Shown here piece after piece: positions 13,161-26,335 of a DNA stretch of 64,000 nt. Under the pieces are notes generated by a model, which saw nothing but the letters and a program-made list of their open reading frames with translations, searched no databases and was not told the DNA's origin. Position numbers and translations under genes: made by a program. The DNA is from Acanthacorydalis orientalis (lineage: Eukaryota > Arthropoda > Insecta > Megaloptera > Corydalidae), in assembly GCA_034766995.1 (NCBI GenBank), contig CM068313.1, forward strand, positions 4,650,461-4,714,460, written 5' to 3'. Each line of letters begins with the position of its first letter. Position 1 is the stretch's first letter.

Positions 13161-16100
13161 CTATGTGTTGTGTTTCTTCACAAGTGATATTTGAATTTCT
13201 TCAGAAGGAACGGCGACAAGACGTAATTTTATATCGATTTCTTTCCGGTTTAAAAGTTTTACATGATAGTTTTTAATTAACTGGAATACAAAAAAAATAT
13301 GTTCTATTAAACGTGAATGAAAAAATTAATTATTTTATTCTGCTAGGTATAAACAGAGAGCGAGTTTAAATAAAATACATGTACAAAATAGAATTATTGT
13401 AAAATTAATTCAAACAGTTTTGAATTATCTCCATAAACTTAAACAGTCTTGTTAAAATCATACAAATAGCAACAAAGCTTCTATTAATTTTATATTATTT
13501 AATATTTATGTTTCAGAAAGAATAATATTTGAAAATACTTGCTGGACTAAAATGTAATAAAAGAATTAAAATTTGTGTAATTTATATCAATGACACCATT
13601 TTGATTCAACAATGTACAAGAATGGATTTCAAAAGCTGTAAGTAATAAATATTATAATAATTCATATATTTGTAAAATCTTATTTAAAACTAATTTATGC
13701 TAATTAAAAACTAAACCAAAATATCTTCGTCATTCAGAGAACAAATATACAATTTGATGTTTAATTTAATGACATTACTATTTCTGCTAAATTCTAGTTA
13801 TATTTAGTTATTAAAAACAATCGTCGATTTCCTTTGTAAATTCAAATAAAGCGCTTTAAAAATATAATATAATATCGTATTCTGTCTAACAAAACGTCAA
13901 TCGTATCTAGTTTCCTTTTTTATATTTCAACCAAATTCAATAAATATTTAAACCAATTGAAAGTTGTTAGCATTGTTTGAATTGTGATTAATATTTATTA
14001 GAAATATCTGTCATACTTTTTTTGTTATAAAAACCTATAGTGTATTTAAAAAAAATATATAATTGTGTGTTTAAACTAAAATAACTGAAATGTAAAGTAT
14101 ATACAAAAGATGTGCTTACCATAATCATCATAATATACAACTGCATTTCAACAATCTTTTTACCAATGCAAGACCGAGCACCTTTTGCAAATGGAATGCT
14201 GGCATTCGGTAAGGCAGCGTGTAAATATCTATTATCTTGATTTCTTAACCATCTCTCTGGCCAAAATTTGTTAGGGTACTGAAAGAACTTTTCATCGCGA
14301 CCGGTCGTATACAATGACATTACAACTAAAGTCTAAAATAATGAAATCCGTTTTTTATATCAAGTCTTCAATTTACAATTGTTAAATATATTTAGAAAAT
14401 ATTGATATAAAAAAATATCATTTCTTTTCTTTTTTTTACACATTTATGTTAAATATATCTTTAATTTAAATATGGATCAATATTTTCATAAATAAATTAT
14501 TAACCCGTTCACTATATTTTCTTATGTAAATATTTAACAATTGATCAGTGTATTACATGTTTTGCTAAGTATAGGAGCAGTAATTCATTTGTGAAAGTGA
14601 TTTTTTTTAAAAAAAATTGCCAGAATTATCATTAAGATGGATTAATATATTAGGTTATAAATTTACTGCCGGAAATTTATTTCGATTCGAAATTCTAATA
14701 AATGTCGAACAGATTAATTAGCTTAGTAAATCGTTTTAAGAGCGTATAATCTTTGATTTCAAATGGTAGTGTGATTATCCTTACACATATCAAAACATAA
14801 TTACCCCTTTCGGAAAAAAATAACCACCGATAATCGTATCTTCTGGTATGAACCGATTTAAGAACGGCGCGACCGGATATAATCTCAAAACTTCTCTCAA
14901 AACAGCTCTGAACAACCACGGGACTTCAGAAGAATCGCATGTATCTAACGCGTCAGATAGTTTTGTTTGAATATCCGGATGTCTTGCTAGCGTATATAAA
15001 ACCCAGTGCAATGTGTACGCGGTCTGAAAAGCAACATATTCAATAGAGTTGATGTTTTAAAATTATTCCAGAGTACGGTTTAGTATTACAATATCTTCTA
15101 AATCGTCTTTTAAAAACAATACTTGCAGTATCTCCAGCAGCTAACAACAAATCGGAATTAATATAAACCAAATCTGAATGATTTACTCCTTGGTTTAATA
15201 TTTGTTCTAATAATCCTCCTCCACTTCCTTCACATTCGTTTAATAATTCTTTTGATAACTTTTTCGCTGGAATGGAAAACAAATGAAATAAGTATATTAT
15301 TTATTTTGGAAAAAAAATATTAGATACATGTACGAACAATTACTAAGTGTTATATCCATAGCGGTTTCAAACCTTTTCCAAATTGGTAAATTCAGTTTCC
15401 ATGCAAGTCTCGCCGGCATAAGTGATATTTGGGACGTTGTATCAAAAACTGATTGTACGACGTGCGCAAGATTTTCAATTAACGGGTCTAAGCGTTTTTT
15501 ACTTTCCGGCGTATATTTAGAGCCCATTATTGTCGCTATAAGTACTGAAAAATATTTTTTTCTTAATAATATTTTAGATGATTTCGAAATACACTGTTCC
15601 TGTGTAGAAAATCGCTGAGTTTGCATTTTTGTTCAATTGACTTGCTTCTAGTTAAAATAAAAACGATTCTAGATACTTATTTGATATCAAATTATAGCAT
15701 TAATACTTTTTTTTAATTATGTACTTTTTATGATTTTCTATAAAATTAATAATTACTAACTGAAGCAGTGAGAAAAAACGAAACTAGTTCAATTTTTCAG
15801 GATAAAAAATCAGCTATTTCATACACAACTGAATATTTTTCAGAATTGCATTACCTTCAATGGACCATTTATAAAAGTTGTTACTTAAATTCGGTACAAT
15901 TCCGCTAGTATCACGTTTGGACGATTCGTACCAATCATCCAGGGTATATTTCGTAACTGACTCACAAGGCAATTGCAAATAACTTAAATTGCTTTCTTTT
16001 AACATCACATTACTCATAATCCTTCGTAAATGTAACCATTGCTCTCCTTCCCTGCCACAATAATGATTTACATATCACCTTGATCGAAACCACTAGTTGG

Positions 16101-17709
16101 TTTTATAAAAAAAATACAATCAATTTCAGCGTTATAATTTACAAAATATGACGATTTTTTTACACATACTTCAATGTCATCTTCTTTAAAGTCAAGGGTA
16201 GAACAAGTATAATTTCAATTTTAATATGTTTAGCATTGGTTATAAGTAATTTAAAAAGTTCATACAGTAAACAGATTATGATTGATGGGAACATCGCGAA
16301 CAAGGTACGAAAAATAAAACGCGGCTGTGCTGTTCTAAAAGTCAGAGTTATTGCAATGGACTGAACTTGTTGAGCTTTAATTGTATTTCCAGATTTCAAT
16401 TAGTTTTTCTCAAAATATAAATTTAGAAACTGTAAAAAAACCTTAGATTTTATAATATTTAAATGGTGTTACTTTCACAAATGCTTTTCTCTTACCCCAT
16501 AAACCACAAAAAAATCTTATACAGAATGCTCAATAATTGATTATTAAACATTTTTAATTACGTTTTATGTATATTTCAATGACAATTCCATCATCTTTAA
16601 ATCGCTAACGACAGAAAAATGTTTTCTGTATCTGTAGTAATCAATTTTTGAACATTTCTGATCAGAATTTTATTACGAGAGAGATGATAAATGGAGAGAA
16701 TGAAAAATTCATTTGTGAAGTTTCAAAACTTTTAAATGGCGTCAATCATAAAATAAAAGTCTACATAATGTACTAAACCGCTTAGAACAAAATGTCCATT
16801 CTTTGGACTTTAAATTAACAAAGGGTCTCAATGACGGTTAATACATGAAACGTGAACACTTCTGTACAAAGATGAAAATCGTTAAGGTTCAGACAAAGGA
16901 AAAGACGAAACTGAACGAATAAATGAATAACAAACAGGTGAATAAAAACAATTGTTGTGAGTAAAAGCTTTAATATTCGAAAATTGGAGGAATGTGCAAT
17001 GAATGATTCATTTATGAAAGTGAATTCTGTCACAACACCAAAATTAGTGTATGTAGAATTAATAAGAAAATGAAAGTATGTACAATGTATTAAACTATTA
17101 TATTTAGAACGAGAAGCTTATTTGGAGTTAAAACTAATAAAAAGCCTGAGTAATACCCAATGTGAAACGAAACGATTCCTAAATGCAAATGAAAACAAGA
17201 AATAAAATGTAAAAGGCACAAATCAACAAATAAACGAATAAAAAAAACAAGTGAATAAAAACAATCGATGCGAAAAAGAAGCTTGAATGTCCGATCATTG
17301 GAGCAATATGTGATGAATGATTCTGTGAAAGTGAATTTAGCCACAGTGCCGATTACAATTGCGATTCTTAATTCTACTTGCCATGAAAAATTATGTAAAT
17401 AAAATATGTAACATCATTCAGATGAAATTTCTGCCGATTAATTGCATTATAAACCAACATTTGAATACAACTCTGATTCATAGAATGATATTGTGTGCGC
17501 GAGCGTATGATATAAAGTACGATCTATCATCGGGTTGAACAAACTATATGTTAAAAAATGTGTTATTGTTCAATAATTCTTATTATCTTGTTATTATATA
17601 AACAACACTTTTTTGCACGTTTCGATGTGTTTTTTATATTTGTAAATATATCATTTCTATTTGGCAGATTAATAAATTTGTTAATGATTTTATCTTCATA
17701 TATATATAT

Positions 17710-17773
<64 letters not shown>

Positions 17774-17937
17774 GGATTACAACTGAACTTATCTATTATA
17801 AATAACAATTTTGCAAATAATGGTCTGTCTTTTTAATTCAACGTATAAAATGTAAAATATATTAAAAATATTAAATTCAATCCACCGAATTTAGATACAA
17901 AAAATAAATAACTTCATTTAATTTTATAATATTTATA

Positions 17938-18012
<75 letters not shown>

Positions 18013-20868
18013 CCACAAAATAATATGTTTTGTTTTCGATATTTATTTATATATTTTAAATCAGATGTAAGTTTTTTTAACATAATCATGTGATTTTCTT
18101 GAATAAAAAATGAAATCTATGATTTCTTGTTCTTAACATTTTATAACTTCATATTTTATTCTTAAAATTGCAACTGAAATCAATACAGGTAAACAACTGA
18201 GTAGCAAATAGACCTTTACCCATTTATGAGAATAGATGCGTTAAACAATTAAAGTGAGACCATTTTTTTTTTGATTTACTAATTTTTAAACATTCTTATT
18301 TTTATTATACAACTTTTTATAAATATTGTACATTTTAACTTATAAAACGGAGTGTACCATCATTTTTTTATTATAGAACATGCTTCTATTTGTATATTAA
18401 TTCAAATATATGAGTGAGAGGTAGGTTTCTGTTTAGAAGCACATTTGTCATTCTATTTTTAGATTGTTTATTTTTATATAGTTTATCGTGTGATTAAATA
18501 ATTGAAAAAATTATGGTGACAACTGTATATATTTTTTTAATTATCGAATTATAATTGAAACAAAAAGCGTTGATGAAGATTAATTGACATGTAAATACAA
18601 CTGTCAAAATGATTACAAAACACTGTTCAATCTAAAATAATTAAAAATGCATTGTTTGTTTTCAAAAAACAAACATGAAACGATGCATGTAAATCGATTA
18701 GAAATATTGAAACAATGAAAATTGTTGACAGATTGTTATGCCAGTTCAGCAATGATTTATATTACCCATAAATAATCAATTATTTTACCAGTTACTTTCA
18801 AGACTTGGAGTGTATGTATATTTGTGTTTATTAATATTTAACTTTTTTTTTGTGGACGGATAATTAATTTAATTGTGTGGACAATAAAACTTTATTAATT
18901 CGATAGGTCATAAAATGTCTGGCCCGGAATTTACCGAGGAACACACACGTCATTGTATGGTGTTTCATTTACATTATGGATTAAGCGCAATGACCTCAAC
19001 GAAAAAAATGTAATTTTTCAGGATGTGTTGGAAGTGAATGTGTCAGTGTTGGTTTAGAAAAAATCTCGTCGAGTAGGCTCTGTACGTATCAGGCCCTAAA
19101 TTTAGTTTACAAGGTCGTTTATCCCGGTCGATTTTTTCGAGCAGCTTCTGTTTAGATTGCAATCATTCACTGATAATTATATATGATTATCTGAAATATT
19201 TTCTAATATTAGAAGACACTTTATAATTTTTCACTATTTATTCAAATTTTGTTTATTTAACCTGTATTTTAGAATATCTATTTAGTATACTAGATGTCGG
19301 AAAAAAGCTTTAAAAAATGAAAGTGATTCATCTCTTTTTCATCACCTAAAAGGGATTTTTTTAGTAATTTTAACAGTTCTAAAAAACATAGAATTGAATA
19401 ACAATGTCTTAAAATCATTTGTAAAAATTAATTAACAATTAATCATATAAAAAGTATACAAGAAACTTAGTTGCACTGAAATTATCGTCATAAAACAGGA
19501 AATATTAAATTCATTCCACATCAGTTGTCTTTATGAATATGGAAAGATTGGATAAATTTACAACTTACTGTTAACTTTTTTAAAATGATTTTTTTACACA
19601 AATATTTCTGTACATTAAAACTATCTCTTATTATAAAAATATGCCTGTTTAAAATAAATCAGAGCTAGTAGCAGAGTTCTTTTCTGGATAAAACTATCAT
19701 CTATCGTAAATTCTCGTTTTAGTATTTTGTTGAAATCAAGAACAACTTTATTTCAGAAAGCAGGGTGTATTAATTTATTCCAGAATTTATGCCACGTATC
19801 TAAAATAGAATATTTAAAAAGACCCTTTCTACAATTCCCATTCTCAATTATCATATTTATATATTAAAACACAGACAATATTCTTTGGCATGATTCCATG
19901 CGTGTTTTATCGATAATCATAATTTTAAATGTAAAAAATCATTTTTTTTAATATCAGTACTAAAAAAATACACTTCTTAACCTTAAAGATAAGTTTGTAT
20001 CTTTGGTGGAGCAACACTGAAATATTTTATTTTTAAATGTTTAAAATCAAAAGAAATAATTATAGATGAATAATTACAGGACGCTGTTTATAATCAGTCG
20101 ATTAAATCAAAAAGTGTTAAAAGAATATTTAAAATAAACCGCAGTTGTTTTCACTTTGACAGCATCACAATGTCAGACTGCACGCCGTGAAAATTACTCG
20201 AGAAAAATAAAAAAAGCATGCTTGGGAAGTTTCGAGACATTCAACTTTCATTTTGTTGATACCGTCTAGTCTGTTTATTGCTTATTTAAATTTGTAATGC
20301 ACTTGAAAATAAAGTATTTCGAAATAGAATTTAAAAATTCAAATCGAAACAAGTTTTTATAAAGAAAGGAATTGAAAAGTTGCAAAAGAGATAGCGAAGC
20401 ACTATTATAAAAGATTGTATTATAGATTTACTCCCTATTAAAAAAACCGATTTTTATTAATGAAAACATATTTCAGATTATAGTGATGTAAAAAAACAGT
20501 AAATAAAATATCGAACATATTTAACGGTAAGGAACTAATGTCGACAACCACTATTTTAATATTATATATGAGATAGTTAACACAGTAAAAATATTATACT
20601 ATTATTAAACCTGATGTAGCAGACGTATAAAAGGTAAATATTATAAAATGTTTTATTGAACGTGCAATTTAAAATAATTGATTACTTATAGATTTTACTA
20701 ATAATATAAAAACTTCAAAATCATAAAGAATAAAATTTTGAAGCAGACATTTTAAGTCGACGCTGCTTTGTTTTAAATTACAAATGATATATATTTAGTG
20801 ACAAAAAAATATTTGAAAGAATTAAAAAAATATTTAATTTAAATATTATTCAGTATAAAACGTCAAGT

Positions 20869-20921
<53 letters not shown>

Positions 20922-22268
20922 CATCAACAATATATTTTATTCAGATCATTTAGAGAAATTATCGACAACAATCATTTTTCAAGCATACACAGTATTAATA
21001 TTCAACATCTGATTATACACGTTATTTTAGTATTTATTAACGGAGCCATAGACTAGTGTTTCTTAATAAATATTCATCATAACTATTCATAATCTTAGGA
21101 TTTTCCAGGCCATTGTCAAATGTTCTGTGTAAGATCGTGGAATAAATAAATAAATAAATATTTTGAAATATCAATATAAATGCTGTTTGAATGTTTCAGT
21201 AACCAGGAATTTTTCGGAGTATATATAAAAAAACTATTTTAGGACTTGATTGTTGTTCGTTAAAAGAAGACTTGTATATATATTCAATCTTTTAAAGCGT
21301 GTTTAATAATTATCTTCTTAGTCGAAATACTATTCAGTATGATAAAACATTTTATACGTTGCTTTATATAGAAATATGTATTTTATTTTTTTAATACAGT
21401 GAATTTTATTATAAAAGGTGAAATATTCTTTTGACTATGAAAAATAATATAAAACTAAATTTGTAATAAAATTATTTTATTACAAAGTATTTTTTTTGTT
21501 CTTTATACTAAAACTTTGAGTAAGGTATCTTCGGAATAGCGAATGTTTTTGTTTTAGTTGTTATTTCGAAATTTATAATTCGTTTTTATTGTTTAAGTAA
21601 TGAAGTATTAGAATAATAATTAAAATATCATTTCGTTTGATACTAGAAAATAATTTTAAAGTTTGATACGCAAGAACCAACTCGACTGAAATTATTTCTT
21701 AGAATAAAACGAGGAACGAAGTACGTCTGGAAATATTTTGATTACTCACAGGTAAAACAAATGAGTCCGCATATTTTTCGCTACATACACATTGTAATTG
21801 TTTGTTAATTGGAATGATTATTATAGAGCAAAGACGCATTACGTTCGAATCGCACAAACGAATAACTTACATGAAGAACAATCCTCGTTTACACTTCTTC
21901 ACCTCATTATATATACTCCACGCTTCTGGATACACGTGCTTCGGATATTTACCTTCATTTCTGAACACCGTTTGTATATCGTCCGGATCCGACACGAACA
22001 CTATATCAGCACTACCGATTCTCTCTTTAAATATACTACCTAACTGTCGATGTCTCATTGTTACGTACTCGTGCAGTTTCGGTGCACCGCCCGCCGACAG
22101 TAACGATAACAATGTGCCGAAGAACGGTAAACCTTTCGGCGACGGCGCTTCTGGATATGACGCCGCCGCTGTAGAACATATCCGTAAACAGTGTTTTCTA
22201 TTCCTCAAACGTGCACTTATCGTTTCGATATGGTACATGGAATTGTTAACACCGATACGGCTCAACAT
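13161..22268 (-). CDS. Mitochondrial-clan cytochrome P450, likely CYP315A1 (shadow)
   Basis: Seven minus-strand exons join in frame: 22268-21871, 16051-15855, 15544-15344, 15266-15127, 15023-14805, 14332-14120 and 13280-13161. They give 495 residues, a normal P450 length. The first about 45 residues are rich in Arg and Ser with few acidic residues, like a mitochondrial targeting peptide, followed by the hinge PSPKGLPFFGT. The I-helix motif AAGDT is at 308-312, ExxR at 356-359, PERW at 410-413, and the heme-ligand motif FAKGARSCIG at 433-442 (Cys440). Intron 4 uses a GC donor (GCAAGT); the usual GT nearby would break the frame. Family position rests on GLFFMEGEQW, LYPVAPFLNRFIPED and SLYTTGRD, which I associate with CYP315A1, the ecdysteroid 2-hydroxylase. 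CYP302A1 or another mitochondrial CYP is the alternative. The apparent longer start at 22,277 is GTG, so ATG at 22,268 is chosen. Confidence 0.9.
16680..17345. repeat. Decayed tandem repeat, unit about 300-315 bp
   Basis: GTGAATAAAAACAATTGTTG near 16,938 recurs as GTGAATAAAAACAATCGATG near 17,252. The following blocks GAATGATTCATTTATGAAAG and GAATGATTCTGTGAAAG recur at the same offset. A third partial copy of the latter block starts near 16,695. Similar-looking short frames on the minus strand are by-products of this duplication. Confidence 0.6.
17698..17771. repeat. (TA)n microsatellite with AATA interruption
   Basis: A TA run interrupted once by AAATATA. The same interruption occurs in the tracts near 25,341 and 25,594. 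Confidence 0.95.
17937..18007. repeat. (TG)n(TA)n compound microsatellite
   Basis: A short TG run passes directly into about 60 bases of TA, in P450 intron 1. Confidence 0.95.
20876..20919. repeat. (TA)n microsatellite
   Basis: A TA run of about 44 bases in P450 intron 1. Confidence 0.95.
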
Positions 22269-22363
22269 GTTCCCCACACTAACACTACATTGGTACTGAA
22301 ACGGATGGCAGCTAAGACAACGAGCTAATGTGTATGGTAAATTGTCAAGCTGCCTTTAGCTGA

Positions 22364-22390
22364 CACTGAATAATGTGAGATATGTATAAA
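22364..22390 (-). promoter_or_regulatory. Possible P450 core promoter (TATA-like and Inr-like)
   Basis: On the minus strand a TTTATACATA sequence (22,390-22,381) is followed by TTCAGTG (Inr-like, 22,369-22,364), about 100 bases upstream of the start codon. The TATA-to-Inr spacing of about 23 bases is a little short, so this is tentative. An alternative is a 5' UTR intron with a distant first exon (see 26,268). Confidence 0.25.
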
Positions 22391-24709
22391 GCGGCTTCAT
22401 GATGACCCCGTCGATATATCACGTTCACATCAAATGAATGTCTCCTATGCTTGATTATCAGACATTTGAAACTGAAATGCGCGTCCGATTTTATCTTGTG
22501 AACGAACTGGTCTGAAGTGTTTATTTTAAATAACACTGATATATTATTTTGAAAAAAAGATTGTACTGGTATTCATTGACTACAATCCGAATTGTATAGC
22601 GTAAAATTAACACGATTCGAATAAACAAAAAGCGCGTTATTTATTTATTTATTTGGTATTTATGTACTTGTCTATCTGAAGACAGTAATAACACAATTTA
22701 TTTATAAACTAGACAAAAAATTTAATAAATAGTTCAAATTTCGCGCCATGAAGACAGACACTACTGATGAGAACAACATTAATTACATCTGATTTATTGA
22801 TTAAAAAATATCAAATTAAACTATATATTCTGACAGTCCTGTTCTCCATCACAATTTCTTTTTTATTATTTAATTGATTAACGTTTTGTATACCGAATTA
22901 ATAAAAATGCAATAATGAAATAATGTAATTTCTAGTATCACGAAAAAATATTTGAAAATATGAAAAAAATAAACAAGATTTTTTTAAAAAAATGTAAATT
23001 TTACAATGATTTTTGTATTTAAATGAATGACGAATCATTATTTAATATTAGTTTTTGTCTATGGGATTTAAAAGCCCCTTCAATAGATAAAAAGTTAAAA
23101 TATCTGTATTTTACATTTGAACTGAAAAAAGTGACGATCGTTTAAAATTCGATTTGACGAATACTAATGCGTCTTAAAAGTAATATAAATCTATTCTTCA
23201 ATATAACCTTTTTATAAAACTCAAATATTCTCCCATCAATATTCTAATGCCATATATATCTGTAGTAACATGTCCGGCAATGAGTATACTTAATCTTATT
23301 TCAATTTTTCAAAACTCAGTATGTATCAAATATAAATAATATCCATATTATTATGATGAACCTGTTTACTTATAATTTTAATAATAAAAACCGTAAATAA
23401 ATTAATAATAATATGAATACAAGTAATGAATTAAATGATTACAGTGTATAATTAATATTTTCATTTGTTTTCAACAACTGTCAATTTTTTATGTGATGTG
23501 CATATACTTTACAAAATTTGTATGTTTGTATCTAACTTCAAAGTGATTTAAACGATGTCAGATATATATTTATTATAAACTTTCCAAATCGCCTTTACAT
23601 AATGCGTCTACTAATATCGAATTGTTCGTTGTTTTTAAGAAACAAGAAATGTCAATGACCGAACACATTACCGGAAAGAAATAGTTCAAGTGAAATTAGA
23701 TAAAGATTTCTTTTATATATTATTAAACCGAATTTATTAAAGCTTCAATAATTGTATGATCCCTCGTAGATAGATGCTTAATGAACTGTAAAATAATGAA
23801 AAATTCTTGCAGTATACATCAAGTATACGATTTAAAACAGTTCAACCAGCATGGATAATTTATTGATAATTACTTTGTCAATTTATTTCACCAGAAATGT
23901 ATAAATTAGACAATTTACTTATTTCAGATCATTTTTTTTAAAAAAAAATAAAAGAAACAATAAAAATACAGCAGAAAGGCTAAGAGCCATCGCACATAAA
24001 TTTCTCATCGAATTTATTTGAATAAAAGATTTATTTGTATTTTATAAAAAATACTTATATATCTAAAATCATCTGTAATAATTTATAACGGATTAAATTT
24101 AAAAATAGATTATAATTGAATCATTTATAAAATTGTACTGATTTTTTTAATCGTTAAAAAACTTAATGATATGAATATAATTTAATCTATAAATAGGGAT
24201 TTAAAAAAATAACGACATTCTCCATCATGAGAATAAGTTACATAATAATATTTAATAATAAAATATAATTCTTTAAAATAACATATATTTAATACGTAAT
24301 TGATAAACAGATTTAAAATAAAAAAGACATAATACCGTAATTAAGTTCTAACAATTTATCTCTGTTTTATCTGCAATTTGCTTAAGATACTATTTTTTTA
24401 ATATATTTACATACTTACATTATACAGTATTTACATATCTGTGTACGTGAGTATTTTTACAAAGAGAGATTAAAAAACTGACGAGGCCTAATCTAAAAGT
24501 TGTATATCAGTAAAATTTCTTGAAGCAATGTCTTAGTTTTATGATATATTTGTAATGAAATAAGAGATAGTATTAAAAAAATAATGGAATTAACTAAACG
24601 ATTTGATACTTCAAGCACTACAGAATGTTGAATATTATGAGATATTTGGCTATTAATTCATTTGTGAAAATGAATTGAGTCCGGTTCGGTTCAAAACATT
24701 TTAACTACA

Positions 24710-25260
24710 AATTTAAACATGAGGTGAGTGAGCGCAAAATTCATTCCATTGGTTTTGGGGCTCGAACAAAAGGAACAGCGTTTGTCAATTTCGTTGAAAT
24801 TACATGATCATGCCGCTTTAAATTCAGGCATTTTGAGAAGTGTCATCACTGGAGATGAGTCTTGAGTGCAGAAAAAGAGCAGAGAAATGATCAAACGGTG
24901 TCATCCTCCATCATGACAAAGTTCCTTGCCACACATTGCTTCTAATGAGGCAATTTTTGTCTGATAAAAAATACTGTGTGTTCCCATCCACTGTATTCCT
25001 CAAAGTGGAAATGTTAATGAAGGAGAAGCGTTTTCAGACAATTCTAGAGATCGAAGCATCCATGACAGCTTAATTAAAGGCACTCGCGAGGAAAATCTCC
25101 TAAAACTATTTTGAAAAGCGACAGGAACGATGCTATAAATGCGCGGCAAGCGAGGGAGGAGTATTTTGACAGGGACTCATTGTAATTTGATTTTACCTCA
25201 ATAAATTTTTTTTATTCGATCATTCTCCATCCTAGTATTTGGTCACTCATCGTATACATA
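24710..25260 (+). pseudogene. Decayed mariner transposase, 3' half
   Basis: Interrupted plus-strand translation shows mariner catalytic-domain motifs: VITGDES (first catalytic Asp), then ILHHDKVPCHT (second Asp), and the C-terminal LALARKIS...RQERCYKC region. Stops and deletions break it, including loss of the block that normally holds the third catalytic residue. The element is inactive. I found no convincing terminal inverted repeats. Confidence 0.75.
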
Positions 25261-25289
25261 AACATTTACATATAGTGATATGAAGTTTG

Positions 25290-25304
25290 TTTTATTTTAT
25301 TTTT

Positions 25305-25392
<88 letters not shown>

Positions 25393-25410
25393 AAGAAAAA
25401 GAATAAAAAT
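25290..25410. repeat. (TA)n microsatellite inside a larger inverted repeat
   Basis: The TA core (about 25,311-25,391, one AATA interruption) is flanked by ATTTTATTTTTCTTATATA on the left and TATATAAGAAGAAAAAGAAT on the right. These flanks are near reverse complements, so the whole 120 bases could fold back. Confidence 0.7.
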
Positions 25411-25544
25411 GTTGCCGTAGCATGAAAATAAACATTTAAAGGATTAAATGTATATTATGTAAAATTTGGGTCAAGTTTTATTATTCATACATAAATTGTT
25501 GAAATTACTGATAATTATAAGCTTCTATGACTATATGTCTCTCT

Positions 25545-25557
25545 CTCTCTCTCTTTC

Positions 25558-25620
<63 letters not shown>

Positions 25621-25621
25621 T
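25545..25621. repeat. Compound microsatellite (CT)n then (TA)n
   Basis: CTCTCTCTCTCT runs into a TA tract with one AATA interruption. Open frames across it are repeat translations. Confidence 0.95.
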
Positions 25622-26267
25622 CGTTAAATATATCACCTTTATTGTAAACAATAAACTGAAAACACAACGCAATACAGTTCAACAGCTTCTCTTCCTCGAA
25701 GAGATCATAAGGTCAACATTATCTACATTTTTTAATAGAATTTTTAATGTATTCGTCAATTTTCTAGCAATAAATTGGAAAATGTTTATTGTATCTTATT
25801 TTCGACAAAGTTATTTTTATCATTTTGTATTCACATTTCATACATAAACAAAAGTGACAGTTTTGTGTTAATCAAGTTGTTTTCGAAATAACAATTGAAT
25901 TATGATATTCTCGTTAATAATTGATATGAAGTTTGATTTATTTTTCGAACTTTGATATTTTTGAAATTATTCTATATCAGTTTACATTAACAGTTATTTT
26001 ACTTTCAAATTAAATGTATTTTGTTCGTGTTATATCGAATTCATATGAAAATAATTATTGTGTATGAGCGTTTCTAAAATTTCATGAGTATTATGGTCGG
26101 ATGCACAGTCTTTCTAGACAACGGTATTTCATAAAATAACGGATTGTTTATTACAGTAAACAAACCGTTGTTAAATTAACAAATTATCCATTCATTAAAT
26201 TACGACGGCGAAATTAATAATTACGATACAACATTGTATAATTATAGAAATAACAATCGTTGCTCAC

Positions 26268-26335
26268 CGAAGACGTACACGATCGACTCTTAATAACGTG
26301 TGTGTGTGTCTATTCAGAGCCGTGCGTCTACGATA
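26268..26335 (-). other. Possible non-coding first exon of the P450
   Basis: On the minus strand a less AT-rich segment ends in TCTTCG followed by the strong donor GTGAGC at 26,267. A candidate acceptor, TTTCAG, lies at about 22,297 on the same strand, 29 bases before the P450 start codon. Splicing the two would give a spliced 5' UTR. No other evidence supports transcription here. Confidence 0.2.

Larger units (their letters stand above)
16052..21870 (-). other. P450 intron 1 (5.8 kb)
   Basis: This intron splits the codon for Met133 (AT|G), with donor GTAAGT at 21,870 and acceptor GGCAG at 16,052. It is far longer than the other introns of the gene. It contains a decayed 300-bp tandem repeat, three TA microsatellites and a less AT-rich block near 18,900-19,150. 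No internal gene is supported. Confidence 0.85.

Noticed and set aside
16815..17344. Pair of similar 72- and 84-residue frames in P450 intron 1
   Set aside because: They arise from a decayed 300-bp tandem duplication. The peptides are hydrophobic AT-rich translations without start context or conservation.
17558..18089. Open frames rich in alternating Ile and Tyr
   Set aside because: Translations of (TA)n microsatellites.
22345..22536. 63-residue minus-strand open frame upstream of the P450
   Set aside because: No family resemblance, no splice link to the P450 frame, and it lies where promoter DNA is expected.
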